Assembly (NCBI GenBank): GCA_001414345.1
Contig: LLCB01000125.1
Span: 1 to 64,000 of the forward strand
DNA: 64,000 bases
Source of the DNA: Hymenoscyphus infarciens
Taxonomy: Eukaryota > Ascomycota > Leotiomycetes > Helotiales > Helotiaceae
Reading direction: 5' to 3'
The position numbers were made by a program, and so were the translations under genes. Shown in pieces: positions 35,465 through 48,500 of the stretch; position 1 is the stretch's first letter; each line of letters opens with the position of its first letter. The notes beneath the pieces were generated by a model. That model was not told the origin of the DNA and made no database searches. It saw only the letters and a list, made by a program, of their open reading frames with translations.

Positions 35465-37991
35465 TTAGCTATTATAGTTATTTCTACTTTATAGAATCTA
35501 ATTATAGCTATTATTATACTAAATAATATATTAATACTCTCTAGTCTTATAATATCTACTTCTACTAGTATATTAGCTTATAAGTTCTTAACTATATATA
35601 CTTCTTACTTAATCTATATAAGTACTTTCTTTCTATCTTATTTCTTTTCTTGAAAGTAAAGGTCTAATATTACGTATTTTATAGACTAGTAAGTATTCTC
35701 TAAGATACTTTTTATAGTAATCTCTATAGCTATATATCTTACTTTAGTCTCTAGTTTCATCTTTATAAGCTAGCTTTAGTCTACTAGTATTAGACTATAT
35801 TCTATATCTAGATATAGTATATCTAGACTTTCTTCTTTAAATAATAGTATAATTAATTAGATATATATCTATTCTCTAAAACTATATCTAGTACTAATAT
35901 CTATTTAGCTTTTAACTAAACTCTAAATTACTTTAGTATAGAGTATAATAGACTTAGCTATTTACGTAGTTTTTCTATTAAAGAAGCTTTTCTTTCTTAT
36001 AATATAAGCCTTTTTAGTATTATAGCTTTCTTAGATATACTTATATAATTTATTTTTTAATTTAAACTTCTTCTTATAATTCTTATATTTAAGAAAATCT
36101 ACTACTATTTAGCTAAAGCTTAAAAAAGCCTTATAGAATTAGATATTTAGATTATCTTTAATATATAATTAGTTATTATTTATAAAAGCTAGATTATTTA
36201 TTCTAAAGTCTTATAGCGGTTTATAACTCTCTTTATAATATAATTAAGTATTTTTATTATAGTATTTATTCTAATTTATAATATACTTATTCTCTTAGCT
36301 ATTAAATATACTAGTATAGTAGGCTTTTTAAGTATTATATACTCTTTATAGATAAGTTAGCTTATTATTCTACTATAGATTCTATATCTACTTAATATCT
36401 CTAGTAAGAGATAGGCTAAGAGTCTTCGGTTATATCTATATATAGTTTAAAAATACGTTTTCTTATTACTATTAATTTTATAGAGAATACTATCTTAGTC
36501 TATATTATCTCTAAGTTTAAAACTATCTATAGTTATTAGTATAACTACCTCTATTATTCTAGCTACTATAGCTATCTCTATCTCAATATCTAATATTTCT
36601 ATAACTTCTTTCTTCTTAGAAAAGTTATCTAAACTACTATATATTTAAATATAAGAAGCTACTATAGCCTTTTAAGAATCCTCTATTATTTCCTCTATAT
36701 CTAGTATTTATACTTATCTAGCTACTAGTAGTAGCTAATAGTTTATTAACTATATTTAGAATTAGTAACTATTCTTTATTATATATATCTAAGAATTATA
36801 CTAACTTTATATTATTTAAAAAGTAGTAGATAATTAATTAAATTAGTAAGTCTATTACGTTATATAATATTATTATATAATTAAATTTAGAGTTGAATTA
36901 TATAGATTAGGTATTTTAGAATAGCTCTTAAGTAAACCTCTTAATCGTCTTCTTTTAATAGATATTATATAAGCTTAACTTTACTTCTATTATATACTTT
37001 TAAGCTATATTTATTAGGCTCTTAAACTATATAATAATAGCGTCTATAATTCTCTTTAAGCTATATTTAGTAAATAAGTCTTTTTTAAGCTCTATAAGCT
37101 TATCTACGTACTACTAAGCTACCTTAGCTCTTAGGTATTTTAGGAAAACTTTCTAGATAGCTTTCTCTCTTTTACTCTTTATAATATATAATAGTATATT
37201 TATAAATATATATATATCTATATATATATAATATACTTCTTTATATTTCTCTCTTCGTCTATATTAGATAGATTAAAGTAGCTTATATTCTCGGCTTATA
37301 AGCTAATATAATTATTATTTTAGATAAAGTCTACTAGGCTATTATCTCCTAGGTAGTTCTATTCTCTTCTAGCCTTTATTATAGATATTATAGTAGTTAT
37401 TATAGGTATAATTATCTACTATATAGCTATCTCCTAGTTAGCTAGAAAAGGGTTATTACTTTCTTATATTAAACTCTTTATTATAGAACCGAATATAAGT
37501 AGCTTATTAAAAAATATCCTCTAATATATAGCTAGCTCTTTATTAGAGTTAGTAAGATATTAGCTAACTAGCTATCTAATTAGTATATAAGAGAGAGTTA
37601 GTAAGAGTTATTTTCTTTTACTTTTCTATTATCTAGGCTATAGAGGAAAGGAGTAGTTATAGTCGTTAGACTATATAATTAATAAGTAGCGACTTTTCTT
37701 TCTTTAAATAAGTGTCTTTTAATAATCTCTCTCTTACTTATATAATTATATAGCTAGCTACTTATTTATGTTTATTATCTTCGTTTATCTAGTATAGATA
37801 TAAATAGAGCTACTAACTTAATAATTTAAATTAGATATAGAATAGTAGATTTTATTCTTAAAAAGTTTAAGATTCTTAGAGATTTAGAATAGTATAGCCG
37901 TCGGCTTTATTATAGTCGACTAGTACTAGTATTAATAGAGTAGCTAGTACTTTTAAATTTATTTTCTTTAGCTAGCTAAAGGTATTACTAC

Positions 37992-38134
37992 TATTTATAA
38001 AGAATATATAAAGGACTACGTATTATAGTATAAGATTCTTAAATAGCTAGCTAACTAGCTTAGAGGCTCTTAACTATATACTCGGCTAGAGGTCTTAGTT
38101 CTAACTTAGTTATATAATAGCTATATCTATTATA
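37992..38134 (-). repeat. Gypsy LTR (5' LTR in element orientation)
   Basis: 143 bp, the same length as its partner, followed by the target duplication gtacg. Confidence 0.9.
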
Positions 38135-38139
38135 GTACG

Positions 38140-38970
38140 AAGTAACTACACTCTCTATTATAATAGTAGAACTAGATAAAAGTATAAGAGGTTATATACG
38201 TATAAAGTAGACTATAGAGTAGGCTATAGAGTAGGTTAGAAGTACGTAAGTTGAATCGGCATAGAGTAGGTTAGGTGATTACTAAATCACGTTTCTAAGG
38301 AGTTAAAGTATAAGTATAAAAGACTTAGTAAATTTTAACTTTTAACTTGATTTCTAACTAAAAGATAGAAGAGGGCTATATATACTTCTAGAGTAAATAC
38401 TAGAAGCTTCTATAGCTTATAAATCAAAGGAGTTACTAGAAGATTCTAGAGATTACGTGTTCGCTTAACTATAACTAAGAACGTAACTAAACCTTCTAGA
38501 TAATACTAGAAAGAACTAGTATAGACTAAGGTTTAAACCTAAAGCCTATTAGTAAGTAAGGTAATTATTACCTAATACTAATAAAAAGTAAGTGAAATTA
38601 GTCTAAGAGTATATAAATAAAGTAGAAATATACTATCTATCTTATAAAGCTTTTTAAAGTCTTTAATTATTAATTAATACTACTACTATAATATTATTAC
38701 TATATATAAGAAGAGCTATAATTATCTTATATATTATATAATAACTAATTATTAATTAAGAGTTTTTTTCTAAAGATATAAAGTTAATAGAGCTTAAATC
38801 TTAATACTAAAGCTAATTAAAGGTCTCTAATTAGCTTAATTATAAAATATAATCTAAGAAACTTTAAATATTAGTAAAAAAGAATCCAATAGAGCTTTAA
38901 TAAAGCTTTATAAAAGCGCTAAGTCTAATTTATAAATTTACTATATTACTAGTAAAAGTTAGTAATCTAT
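38140..38970. other. Less-mutated patch after the gypsy insertion, unidentified
   Basis: 38140-38560 keeps more TpG/CpA than its surroundings and has a short tandem (ctatagagtagg twice, 38210-38235) and a TATA-like agtatataaataaag (about 38610). It may be a terminal repeat or UTR of the element the gypsy copy landed in. No partner copy was found here. Confidence 0.4.
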
Positions 38971-39696
38971 ATACTAGTTAGCTTTAGAGATTTATATATT
39001 TAGAATCTATTAAGTAAAGTAAATAAAGAGAGTAACTAATTTTTTTTTTTTTAAGATCTCTTACTAACTCGTTATACGAGTTAGTCGTAGCGATCTTAAA
39101 AGCGTACTAACTCTAAAACTAGTATCTTATTCTTTTAAATATATATTAAATCAACTACTAAGTCTAATTAAGTAATTTTCATATATTTAGATAGTAGTAT
39201 ATTAACTTAATAAAAGTCTCTCTAATATCTAATTTATTAAAGATAATCTATATACTATTTTATAATTAATTAGATTACGATTTTAAGCTTTTAAAGAGAG
39301 TCTTACTACTATTAGTAATAAATTAGCGCTAAAGAGCTATATATAAACTTAGAAGCTATATATAGCTATCTTTTAAAAATTATTACTTCTTAATATACGC
39401 TTTAAATACTTATTCGATTATAAATATAGCTTCTTACTAATATATATTTAATTATATCTAAAAACTACTATTTTCTAACTATTAGTTATTAAGTAATTAA
39501 TTATTTAAGTTATATCTTTAGAGTTACTATGTTTTAAGGTTACTATAACTAACTTATATAGCGAGTTAGTAGAGAATCTTAAAATATTAATTTAATTAGA
39601 CTTTTGCTTAATTATATAATTAGCTTATTAAATTCTCTACTTTAACTTACTTTACTAATAAAAGCTTAATATATAAATCTCTAAAGCTAACTAGTA
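38971..39696. repeat. Long imperfect inverted repeat (MITE or fold-back relic)
   Basis: Outer arms (actagttagctttagagatt at 38972 and its complement ending at 39695) and inner arms near 39052-39097 and 39534-39580 (containing actaactcg and agttagt) pair in the same order around a ~430-bp AT-rich core. No target duplication was resolved. Function unknown. Confidence 0.55.
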
Positions 39697-40930
39697 CTTA
39701 AAAGAGTCTAAAATTATAATATTCTAAAGTGATTATATTATCTTTAATTTAAGTATAGAATAGTAGTATTTATATTTATAAAGCTATCTAGAAAGTATAA
39801 CTCTCTAAATTTAAAAAGATATAATTTTTTAAAGTTTTTATATATAAGTATCTTTAGTTTTAAGTATAATAGTAATAAGTTAATCTAATTTACTAAATAG
39901 ATAAAGTATAGCTACTATATATAAGAGCTTATCTAAATAAGCCTAGTAGATTATATAGAGAGAAATACTAAAAGTTAGAAATAGACTAATTACTTCTTAT
40001 AAATAATATTACTCTTTTATCTATTTACTAGTGCTTTTAAAAATTACTTTTAAACGCTTAATAATACTTTTAAATATTTATATAATTAAATCTCTAGTTT
40101 TTCTATACTAGAATTTACTAAAATAACTTAAAAAAGCTTTAGAGCGTGTTTATACTAGAACGTTTTCTAAGAGTCTTTCTCTTACTCTTTTATCTACGTT
40201 CTCTACTACTAGTAATATAAATAACGCTATTACTTCTCTAAGAGATACTTATAAAGATATAACTATAGCTTTAATTCCAAGTATAAGTAGTAATAGTAAG
40301 AGAGTTAGAGATTATTTTAATAGATAATAAATCTACGAAGTTATTCTTTTAAGATATATTTAGTAATATAATATAAGTATTCTTTTTAGTAGTATTATTT
40401 ATAATTATAATAGTATTAAAGATAGTATTATTTTTAATTTATATAACTAAGAAAGTATTTACTACTTATTTCTTCTTAACTATAGTTATAATACTAGACT
40501 TGGTTTCTATACTAGATTCTAGTATAGGTTTTATAGAAGACTTTATAAGTTAGTTATTAGAAGTAGATAATATAAATACATTTATAGAATTAGTTTAAGA
40601 ATTACTATTATTAGTATTATTTAATTTAACTCTAGATTACTTTAAGTTACTATCTTAATACTTAGAGACTTCTTCTTAGTCTTTAACTTATCTATTAACG
40701 TTATATTAATAATATTAATAGAATATATTTAAATAGTTTCTACTTTATTTTATCTAATATTTAAAATTATTTAGATATTATTTATTAGTAACTATATAGT
40801 TATTAAAAGAATTAGTAAGACTTTTTAATAAATTAATTAGAAGAGGTCTATTATTAGTTTTAGCTAAGTAAGTTATCTACTTTTAAGTATTACTCTTTAC
40901 TTTTATATTATTAATTACTTATTAATTATT
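39697..40930. other. Unidentified RIP-degraded DNA
   Basis: 1.2 kb of CpA-free AT-rich sequence. No paired repeat or motif seen. Confidence 0.45.
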
Positions 40931-41095
40931 AGTAGAACTTTCGTAGTTATAAACGTAATATAAAAAGAGTTATATTATTATTTATATAAACTAGGTAAAG
41001 CTAGCTACGCTATCTATCTAAATAGTTCTTAAGTAAGAAGATTACGTGTTTCTATATATACTAATCTAAGTAGTTATTTAATTTTAAATATACTA
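40931..41095. repeat. LTR copy a (outer element, left)
   Basis: Homologous to the copies at 43559, 45378 and 53996; pairs best with 53996 by shared diagnostic bases. Confidence 0.7.
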
Positions 41096-43558
41096 AGACT
41101 AGTATTACTTTAAACTCTAAATTATTAAAAATCTTATATCTAGTCTAACTAATTAGAGCTCTCTATTTCTTATTTATAACTAAAAATAAAGTCTTATTTT
41201 AGACTCTTATTATCTCTTATTCTATTCTATCTACTCTATAAGCTTAATATCTAGCTTATTAGTATTAATTAACTTTTATAAGACGTTATAATAACCTCTT
41301 TTAATTATAATATCTATAGAATTACTATTACTATTAATCTATTTAATCTTATTAATCTCTCTTAATTTATATACTTCTTATAAGTAGATAATATTAATTA
41401 TTATTCGCTTTTTCTTAGTTATCTCTAACTTAGCTATATATTTATAAATAGACTTTAAAGTAGTATATACTATAAGTAGAATCTTAAAACCTAAGATACT
41501 TTCTAGAGTTATTTTAATTAAGCTATAGTATTAAATCTAGAGCTTATTATATATAATTTTAAGACTAAAGCACTATAGATAACTCTCTTAAACTAAGTAG
41601 GAGCGTAATATAAAATATTAGTATTATTATTCTTATTTATAAGTATAATAATATAATCGATTTATAATAATAAGTTCTTATTATTAGTAAAAAATCTATT
41701 AGTAAAAGTATATAACTTTAGAGAAGACTTTTTCAATTTAATAAATTTAAGTCTACTTATAGTATTATTAATCTACTATTAAATTCGCTTATTAAGAAGT
41801 GAAATATTATTATTTTTAAAATCGTTAGTTTAAGTAGTATAAGATACGTTAAAAGTAGTCTTAGATTAGAATACTATAGCTAAGTATACTTCTTAGATAT
41901 ATTTTATAATATATTAGTTCTTAGTTTTTACTATATATAAAGTATCTTATTTTAGTTAGTATATATTTTACTAAACTTAAGTATTTTACGTAGTTCTAAG
42001 TAAGTAATATAGAGCTATCTTAATACTTATTAATTAAACCTCTATTGAACTTAATTAGATAATTAATAGTAAGCTTCTCTCTCTTCTTAGATATAAATCT
42101 AGTCTTATTAATAATAACTTCTTCTTTGTTAGTAAAAGCGTTATTAGTAAGTATAAGAGTATTATTAGTTTAAAAGCCTATTATACTAAAAGAGATATTT
42201 AATTATACTTACTTATTATATTAGAATAACTTAGTATATAAAAATAAAGATTAAATATTAACTATTCTATTTTAAGTCTTATAATATAATATTTATAATA
42301 TATTATAAACTAATAACTACTAGCTTCTAGAATACTATATAATAGTCTAACTACTTTAAATAATATATTCTCTTATTAAAAGTAACTTTTAAGAGAGCGT
42401 ATAAAGAACTTCTATTTTAAGTTAGTTATTAATTATATCTATATACTTATATAATATTCTAAATAAATACTTATAAATCTAGAAGAATTATAATAAGTAT
42501 AAGAATTATTCTCTAGCTTACTCTTTAAATAGTAGATACTTAGATAAGTACTAGTAACTTTCTAATATTATTATATACTTAGATTACTAATCTTAACTTT
42601 ATTAAAGTAAGTATTATATTTTTAGTTTTAATATTATTAATAATTTATAACTTCTTCTAAGTAATAATCTTAAAAATACTTTAATTAGTTAATCTATTAA
42701 TCTTCCTCTATTTTAATTTAAGATATATTATACTATTATTAGTTATAAATACTTTAATATTATAAAGTTTACTTATATTAGTAAGAAAGGTTTTAAGATC
42801 TTTAAGAGTAATATAGTTAATATTATTAATAAAAGTATTTAACTATTAGAATAATATCTTAAAAGAACTACTTAAAAGTCTTAAATACTTTTAGAGCTAT
42901 TTATATCTATAGTTTAAAAGTGGTTCTAGTAAGAGTTTTAGAATATTAGTATTTTAAAAGATTTATAACTAACGAAGTTAATATTAGAGAGAGTATAATA
43001 GATACTTAATATCTTATCTACTTTATTCTACTTCTTATCTATTCTAAGATTTAGAAGTTTACTTCTTTCTATAAGATTATAATATCTTTTTAGATAGTAC
43101 TATACTAGAAACTTTCTTAGTTACTAGTAATATTCTAGATTTTTTAGTAGTTTTAATAAAGTATAGCTTTATAACTATAGATTTAAGACTACTTAGTAGT
43201 AATATAATATAGTTCTTATTTTTAATTTCTTAAAGAATAAAAGATTCTATCTAAGACTTTTTATACTTCTATTATACTAAAACGTCTAAATTTAAGAGTA
43301 AGTTCTTAACTTAGTTAATTAGTCTATCTTATATATTAAGAGCTTCTTTAACTTAATAGAAGATAAGCTACTTTTATACTTCTTTAGTAGCTCTTTTATA
43401 AGTCTTAGAACTTATAGAAATTAGTTAAGAAGACGTATTAGTTATAGTAATTTAAGTATATTTCTTATATACTAATAGAGTAGAGACTAGTCTATTTAAG
43501 TCTACTATACTATTTATTACTTTAAAAGCTATTTAAAGTATTAAACTTTATAAATATT

Positions 43559-43735
43559 AGTATAACTTATAGTTATAAAAGCGATGTAAAAAGAGTTATA
43601 GTATCGTTTATATATACCGAGTAAAGCTAGCTACGATGCCTACTTAAGTAGCTCTTAAGCGAGAAGAATACGTATTACTACGTGTTTCTACGTATACTAA
43701 TCTAAGTAGCTATTTACTCTTAAATATATACTAAT
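43559..43735. repeat. LTR copy b (inner element, left)
   Basis: 177 bp. Retains CpG/TpG at sites that are TpA in copy c. Confidence 0.75.
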
Positions 43736-45377
43736 ACTAGCACTTCTTTAAAACGATAGAAGTTACTTAAAAGCTATTAATATCTTCTATCTAATCTAAC
43801 TAATTATAGCTCTCTATCTATTATCTTCGACTAATAAGAAGCTCTTATTACCTCTTATTCTGCTCTAACCTAGATCGAAGTATATACTCTTTCGTGCTAG
43901 TAGTCCTTCGCTAGGATTATTCTATTACCGATTATGCTTTAGACGTTCGACGGGAATGTTAAAGTTATTACTATTACTTAAATTAGAGATAAAGGTTTCG
44001 ATATTCTTAAGAGTAATATAGTCGATATTATTAATAAAAGTGTCTAACTCTTAGAATAACACTTTAAATTCGAAGTTGCTTAGAGGCTTCGAATGCTTTT
44101 GAGGTTAGCTACGTCCGCGCTCTTAAGACGGTTCTAAAAGAGGTTCTAGGATATTAGTATTTTAACGAATCTATAACTAACGAAGTCGATATTAGAGAGA
44201 GAGTGAATATTATCTAACATCTTGCCTACTCTAGTATACTTCCTATCTACTCTAAGGCTTAAAAGTTCCTCTCTTTTTATAAGATTATAGTATTAGATTA
44301 TTCAATAGTACTATCTTAGAAACTTCTCTATCTACTAGTACTATTCTAAAAGTTTAAGAAGTTTTAAAAGAGTATAGTTTTATAACTATAGATTAAAACT
44401 TTATAGGACTGCCTAGTAATAATACGATATAGTTCTTATTTCTAACTCTATTATCTTCGTTATCTTAAGTTTAGACGGTATATAATAGACCTAGGTTAGC
44501 GGGATCGTTGAAGTAATTACTAGTAGTATCTAAAGAGGCTAGAGGTTGTTATTACTACTGCTTTTGTTGTCTTTTAGCGTATTTCTTTATATATTTATAA
44601 CGGGATCTAAAGACTTTAGTACTAGCTTCTTCTAATATTATAGCTTTTAATTCTTTATCTAACTACTTAGTTTTGTTAACCTCGGTAGCGGTATTATATA
44701 GTACTTAAGTATATCTATCTATTCTAACCTATACGCCTCTACTATAAAGCGTCTATTATAACTTAGTAGTAGTAGATTAGTAGACTTCGGCGAAGTTATC
44801 TTAGTTCTATCTCTTAAAGTCTACTTAAAACTTGTTCTAAAGAAGAATATCTTTATTCTCTTCTTTAGCGTACTCTTCTTCTTATTTAGTAGTATATATC
44901 GTCTCTTCTATTAGAGTCGGTGCGTCTACTATATTATTATTATTCGAAGTAGTAGATATTAATATTACTATCGAGTTTTAGATGTCTCGGATAGTATAAA
45001 CTGTCTTAGAGAGAGGTAGAAGGTCGAGAGTAGTAATTAGCGCTTCCTATTTTAAGAAGCGTTTATATTTTATTAAATCGAAGTATTAGTACTAACGATT
45101 TTATATATAGTAGGCGTTCGAGAGGTCTCTTAGAGGTTAGTAGAGAGTTAGTAAGAGATTAGTATTAGTATTTACTATTAGTATTTATAATCGGCGCTTC
45201 TTATATTAAGAAGCGTTTATAGTATATTATTGAAAAGTTATTTAAATAGTAGAAGGAATCACGATTAGAGAAGAGGAGTCTACTAGTAATATCGAGTTTA
45301 CTTTTATATAAGTATATCTATAGTAGAAATATATAAAGTAACTAAGTATCTAATCTATACGTCTACTAATTAGTATT

Positions 45378-45554
45378 AGTATAACTTATAGTTATAAAAG
45401 TAATATAAAAAGAATTATATTATCGTTTATATATACTAAGTAAAGCTAGCTATAATACCTATATAAGTAGCTCTTAAGTAAGAAGAACACGTATTACTAC
45501 GTGTTTCTACGTATACTAATCTAAGTAGCTATTTACTCTTAAATATATACTAAT
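45378..45554. repeat. LTR copy c (inner element, right)
   Basis: 177 bp, more strongly mutated than copy b. Confidence 0.75.
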
Positions 45555-48500
45555 AATAAAAGATAGAGCTCTTATTTATATATAATATTATTTTACTATA
45601 TTAATTAACTTATATATTTTAACTAGTATAGTTTTTACTATAGTATCTATTCTAGTAGTAGATTATATAAAGTCTTTTCTAATAAAGTTTATTCTAGTAT
45701 TTATAATAATATAATTATAAAGTCTAAGATATATTTTAATCTAATATTTTTAAAAGACCTCTTATATACTTATTACTTTTATATCTAATAAAAGGTTATC
45801 TATCTAATATCTTATTACTTTCTTTATATAGTATAAAACTATTTACTTATTAAGAAAGAAAGTATTAATTAAATTACTATAATTAAATTTAAGATTATTA
45901 TAAAGAGTAAACTTAAATTAGCTAAGTAAACTTCTATACTTTTAATAATATTTAAAGACTTTAGTAAACTATTAAAAGATATCTTAATTAATATTATATC
46001 TAGCTCTTTTAAGTATACGTTATAATCTTAGTACTAATAGATAGCTAAATTTGTTATAAAGACGTTAAATATTAATATTTATAAGATAATATAGAAATTT
46101 CTATATAAGATTATATTTAGCTTTATTTTAAAGTAGAAAAGAGTAAGTAAATTAATTAATATATAATAGAGAATCTTTTAACCTCTATTTCTTACTTATT
46201 TTCTTAGATAAGTATATTTTAAAAGTTTTTCTAAGTAAAATCTAAGCTATCTATATTATTAATATAAAAGATAAAAGAGATATTAGATTATACTTTAAAG
46301 ATCTCTGCTTTTTTAATAAGTATATTAATTATTATTAATTCTAAAAATAGTATATATCTCTTATTAAATCAGATACTAAATTAAATCTTAGTTCTTTTAT
46401 TAATTAGAATCTTTTTAATAAGTCTAATATATATAAGATATTAATTATACTCTATACTCGACTTTTATACTACGCTAGTATTAATTATTATACTAAAGAA
46501 ATAAGCTTTTATATACTTTTTAGCTAGTATTATAAATACTTTCTTTATAAATTTTATTATATAGAAATAGAGTTATATAATACTTTATTTTCTCTCTATA
46601 TATAGTAGTGTTTTCATCTCTGAATATAAGGCTTCTTAGAGCGTTTTAAACTTAAAAATACGTTATAAATTTATATATAATCTTATAAGTATTATCTAAG
46701 ATTAGTAAAAGTAGGAGATATCTATTAATAGTATTACTAGAGAATATAAGAATTCGTAAGTAAGCTAAATATAAGCTAGAACGTTAAAATAGTACTAATT
46801 TTAGTCTACTTTTCTATTTATCTACTAAAAACCACTCTTAATTACTTTTCTACTATTATTATATAAGTTTTTACTTAGTTAGATATCTCTAGAATTCTTT
46901 TATATATCTCTCTTTTAGTATAATCCTACTCTATTTCTCTTAAATAACCGCTCTAAACTCTTATATTATTCTCTATATTCTATAATATACTCGTTACTTT
47001 AGAATATTCTAATAAGCTTCTATAAGATTATAATTAGAGAATTATAAAGAGTAGATAAGAGTTCTTATATTATACTTATTTTAAAGTACTTATATAAGCC
47101 TTTTTTTCTTTAAATAATAACTTAGGTCTCTATCTTCTTATAAAAAGAACTCTCTAAGTAGATAAAGCTACTCTTTATACGCCTTCTTAATAGCTTTAAT
47201 ATAGATAGAAAAGAGACGTTTAGTATAGTATTTCTAGGTTATTACGTTATTCTTAGACTTAATATTATACTTATAAGAGAGTAGCGCTTCTTACTTCTTT
47301 ATACGTATACTAAACTCTTTCTCTAATTTAGCTTTACGTTTTCTAGGCTTTAGAGAGCGTTTAGGTTATATAATATTATCTTATTTATTATTATAAAACT
47401 CTAGCGTTTTATACTTATACTACTAGTTATAGTACTCTATAACGTATATATAAGACCTAGTCTTTTTATCTCTTTCTTATATATTTTCTAAGTTAGTTTA
47501 CGTTTCTTCTTCTCTAAGAATATACTTTTATATCTATAAAAAAGGATTAATATATATCTTATCGATAAAGAAGCTAAACTAGAAGAAATTATCTATTATT
47601 TAACCGCGGTTCGCTACTCTATATCTTTATTACTCTTCTAGATTCTTATTTGAAATTATCTTCTTAATAAACACTTACTTATACCTTCTACTACTCTTTA
47701 TTACTTACTAAAGTCGAGTTTAAAGTTAACGCTTCTTAATAGAGACTTAGTAATATTCTATCTAAGCTTTAAAAAGTTAATCTTAAACTAGGTTATATAA
47801 GAGTAAGACTAGTATCTTATACGTATTATCTGATACTAGAGTTCTTCTTCTACGCTTCTCTAATCGCTTATAAAGCTTATATATAGTAGAAGAATCTTTA
47901 GCTTTATACTTAGAAGCCTAGTATAAACTAGTTACTTTAGAGACTATATATTCGTATATAATCTAGGTCTTAGATTTATAGCTCTAGTATTTTTAAAAGA
48001 TATTATAAAATCGAGTTTTTTACTAGTATATTATAATCGCTATATCTTCTAGGTCTAGTAGACGTTAGAGAGCCTTTAGAGTATATATATAAAGACTTTA
48101 TAATATAGATAAAGTTGTTATTTATATTTTAGAAGTTAAACGTTTAAGTATTATAGCTAAAATCTAGCTAGTTATAAATTCCTATATTCTCTAGTAATAT
48201 AGTTTTAAAAAATTCGTAATAAGATATTAAGTATTTAAACTATTAATAAATTCTATAAAAGTAATATTATAATAGATAACCTTATTATTAGAGTTAGAAA
48301 TACTAGAGTCTAATAAAATTATATTATCTTTTAATAGAGTAATTACTTAAAATATCTCTAATAACTTCTTCTCTTATATTCTTTAAATCTATACTTCTAT
48401 AGTTATATTATATATCTTTCTAGTATATCTATCTTACTTATCTTTGAAGTATCTAGAATTATTATTAGATTCTTTAGTAAAGTAATAGTTCTACTCTTCT

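Larger units (their letters stand above)
28258..38134 (-). mobile_element. RIP-inactivated Ty3/gypsy LTR retrotransposon
   Basis: Two 143-bp LTRs (28258-28400 and 37992-38134) are flanked by the 5-bp duplication gtacg (28253-28257 and 38135-38139), so the element is bounded to the base. On the minus strand an RT core is traceable at about 33050-33290: a stretch readable as NSPAY-like, then Tyr-Ile-Asn-Asn at 33152-33163, which reverts to YVDD by three RIP-type changes, followed by VSKSFKKHIDHI. This spacing fits Ty3/gypsy RT. Without the nested 1.3-kb TIR element the length is about 8.6 kb. gag would lie at the high-coordinate side and integrase at the low side; I could not verify either. Confidence 0.9.
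43559..45554. mobile_element. Inner, internally deleted relative of the outer LTR element (1996 bp)
   Basis: Its LTRs are 177 bp each (43559-43735 and 45378-45554) and share markers (ataacttatag, gtagctatttactc) that differ from the outer pair. Its interior matches, in order, pieces of the outer element: just after 41095, 42790-43260, about 49280-50060 and 53740-53995. It is therefore a shortened derivative. It keeps more CpA, TpG and CpG than the outer copy, consistent with later insertion. Confidence 0.7.

Noticed and set aside
46230..46280. A YIDD/YVDD-like reading on the minus strand in the outer LTR element
   Set aside because: In AT-rich DNA the run tatattaataat is common, and the residues around it do not follow any RT block I know. 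Too weak to claim reverse transcriptase.
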